Source of the DNA: Labilibaculum manganireducens
Lineage (GTDB): Bacteria; Bacteroidota; Bacteroidia; Bacteroidales; Marinifilaceae
Direction of reading: 5' to 3'
Length of the DNA stretch: 64,000 nt
NCBI RefSeq assembly: GCF_002843385.1
Contig: NZ_MVDE01000006.1
Span: 124,001 to 188,000, forward strand
In this document: positions 63,692-64,000 of the stretch, in pieces
How the letters are laid out: each line of letters begins with the position of its first letter
Position numbering within the stretch: position 1 is the first letter of the stretch
Made by a program: the position numbers and the translations under genes
The notes under the pieces: generated by a model
Told to the model about the DNA's origin: nothing
What the model saw: the letters and a program-made list of their open reading frames with translations, nothing else
The model's database searches: none

Positions 63692-64000
63692 ATGCAAGGA
63701 AAAAAGCTACTCTCTTTTTATCAGAAACAAAAGAAAATAATAGAGCTGAAAAGCCTTCTCCCGGAAGTTTTTGCAGGAGATCAATTAGATATTCAGAAGC
63801 TTAAAATTTATTTGGAAGCTGATCAGTTCGTTGATGAATCGAACTATGGCTTAACCTGGTTCGGAAAAGAGAATGCAGCAACGCAAGCCCGAGAAGAAAG
63901 TACGGATAAACTGTTTTTTGATAAAGCAAAATCTGTTCAGCCAAAAACGACTCAAAATCTGTTTGTAGAAGGTGATAATTTAGATGCTTTACGTTTACTG
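63692..64000 (+). CDS. Partial DNA methyltransferase, probably type III restriction-modification Mod subunit
   Basis: The gene starts at ATG 63692 and runs off the window after 103 codons. The visible part begins 'MQGKKLLSFYQKQKKIIELK'. It then has a conserved linker 'NYGLTWFGKENAATQA' and ends in 'TQNLFVEGDNLDALRLL', the segment that precedes the first methyltransferase motif in Mod and other beta-class adenine methyltransferases. The same N-terminal pattern is seen in site-specific adenine methyltransferases of type III systems. The catalytic DPPY and the Res partner would lie beyond the edge, so the type is inferred, not shown. Confidence 0.75.
   Translation, partial: MQGKKLLSFYQKQKKIIELKSLLPEVFAGDQLDIQKLKIYLEADQFVDESNYGLTWFGKENAATQAREESTDKLFFDKAKSVQPKTTQNLFVEGDNLDALRLL

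Noticed and set aside
63577-63804. Plus-strand frame before the methyltransferase start
   Set aside because: It overlaps the methyltransferase gene in another frame and its product resembles no family. The frame beginning at 63692 carries the recognisable conserved segments.

Overview
The window reads as chromosomal DNA from a marine or sediment Bacteroidota, most likely a Marinilabiliales/Marinifilaceae-type bacterium. This is inferred from gene families, not from an rRNA gene. Pointers are a TonB-dependent receptor with a CarboxypepD-regulatory N-domain, a UpxY-type NusG paralogue opening a polysaccharide locus, a fused malic enzyme/phosphotransacetylase, a BT0820-like small hydrolase, Bacteroidota-style YidC and DUF349 proteins, AT-rich spacers and promoter boxes of the TAnnTTTG type. 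No rRNA, tRNA, CRISPR array or intact insertion sequence was seen.

Layout. 0.1-5.6 kb: SLC13 transporter, cysQ and a secreted S9 peptidase. 6-10 kb: Lrp/AsnC regulator and a large hybrid sensor kinase. 10-16.6 kb: a phosphorus-scavenging neighbourhood with a TonB receptor/phytase operon (minus strand), a divergent lipoprotein and a 5'-nucleotidase-type lipoprotein. 16.8-27.1 kb: housekeeping genes queE, an outer-membrane barrel protein, rubrerythrin, trmD, hsp20, a DUF349 protein, pyrG and yidC, most closed by clear hairpin terminators. 27.2-31.2 kb: an accessory cassette (membrane patatin, lipoprotein, small soluble protein) bracketed by two clusters of REP-like palindromes. 31.4-33.6 kb: maeB.

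34.4-61.5 kb: one long co-directional exopolysaccharide/capsule locus. It starts with a UpxY antiterminator and wecC/wecB (UDP-ManNAcA synthesis). It continues through flippase, polymerase, glycosyltransferases and two deacetylase-fold proteins, and ends with a WecG-type transferase, an initiating phosphoglycosyl transferase, a Wza-like export lipoprotein and a Wzc-like tyrosine kinase, followed by a strong terminator. Embedded in it is an unusual set of enzymes for decorating sugars or precursors: two ATP-grasp proteins plus the remnant of a third, two CapK-like adenylate-forming enzymes, two FemAB/GNAT-like transferases and a compact DegT-like PLP-fold protein. Several occur as tandem paralogues. 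This suggests an amino-acid or acyl modification module and is the best candidate for something undescribed.

Three intergenic tandem-repeat arrays lie at the edge of or inside this locus: two 7-bp arrays and one 21-bp array. 61.6-64 kb: a small HAD-like hydrolase, a DbpA-type RNA helicase (minus strand) and the truncated start of a DNA methyltransferase, probably type III Mod, running off the window.
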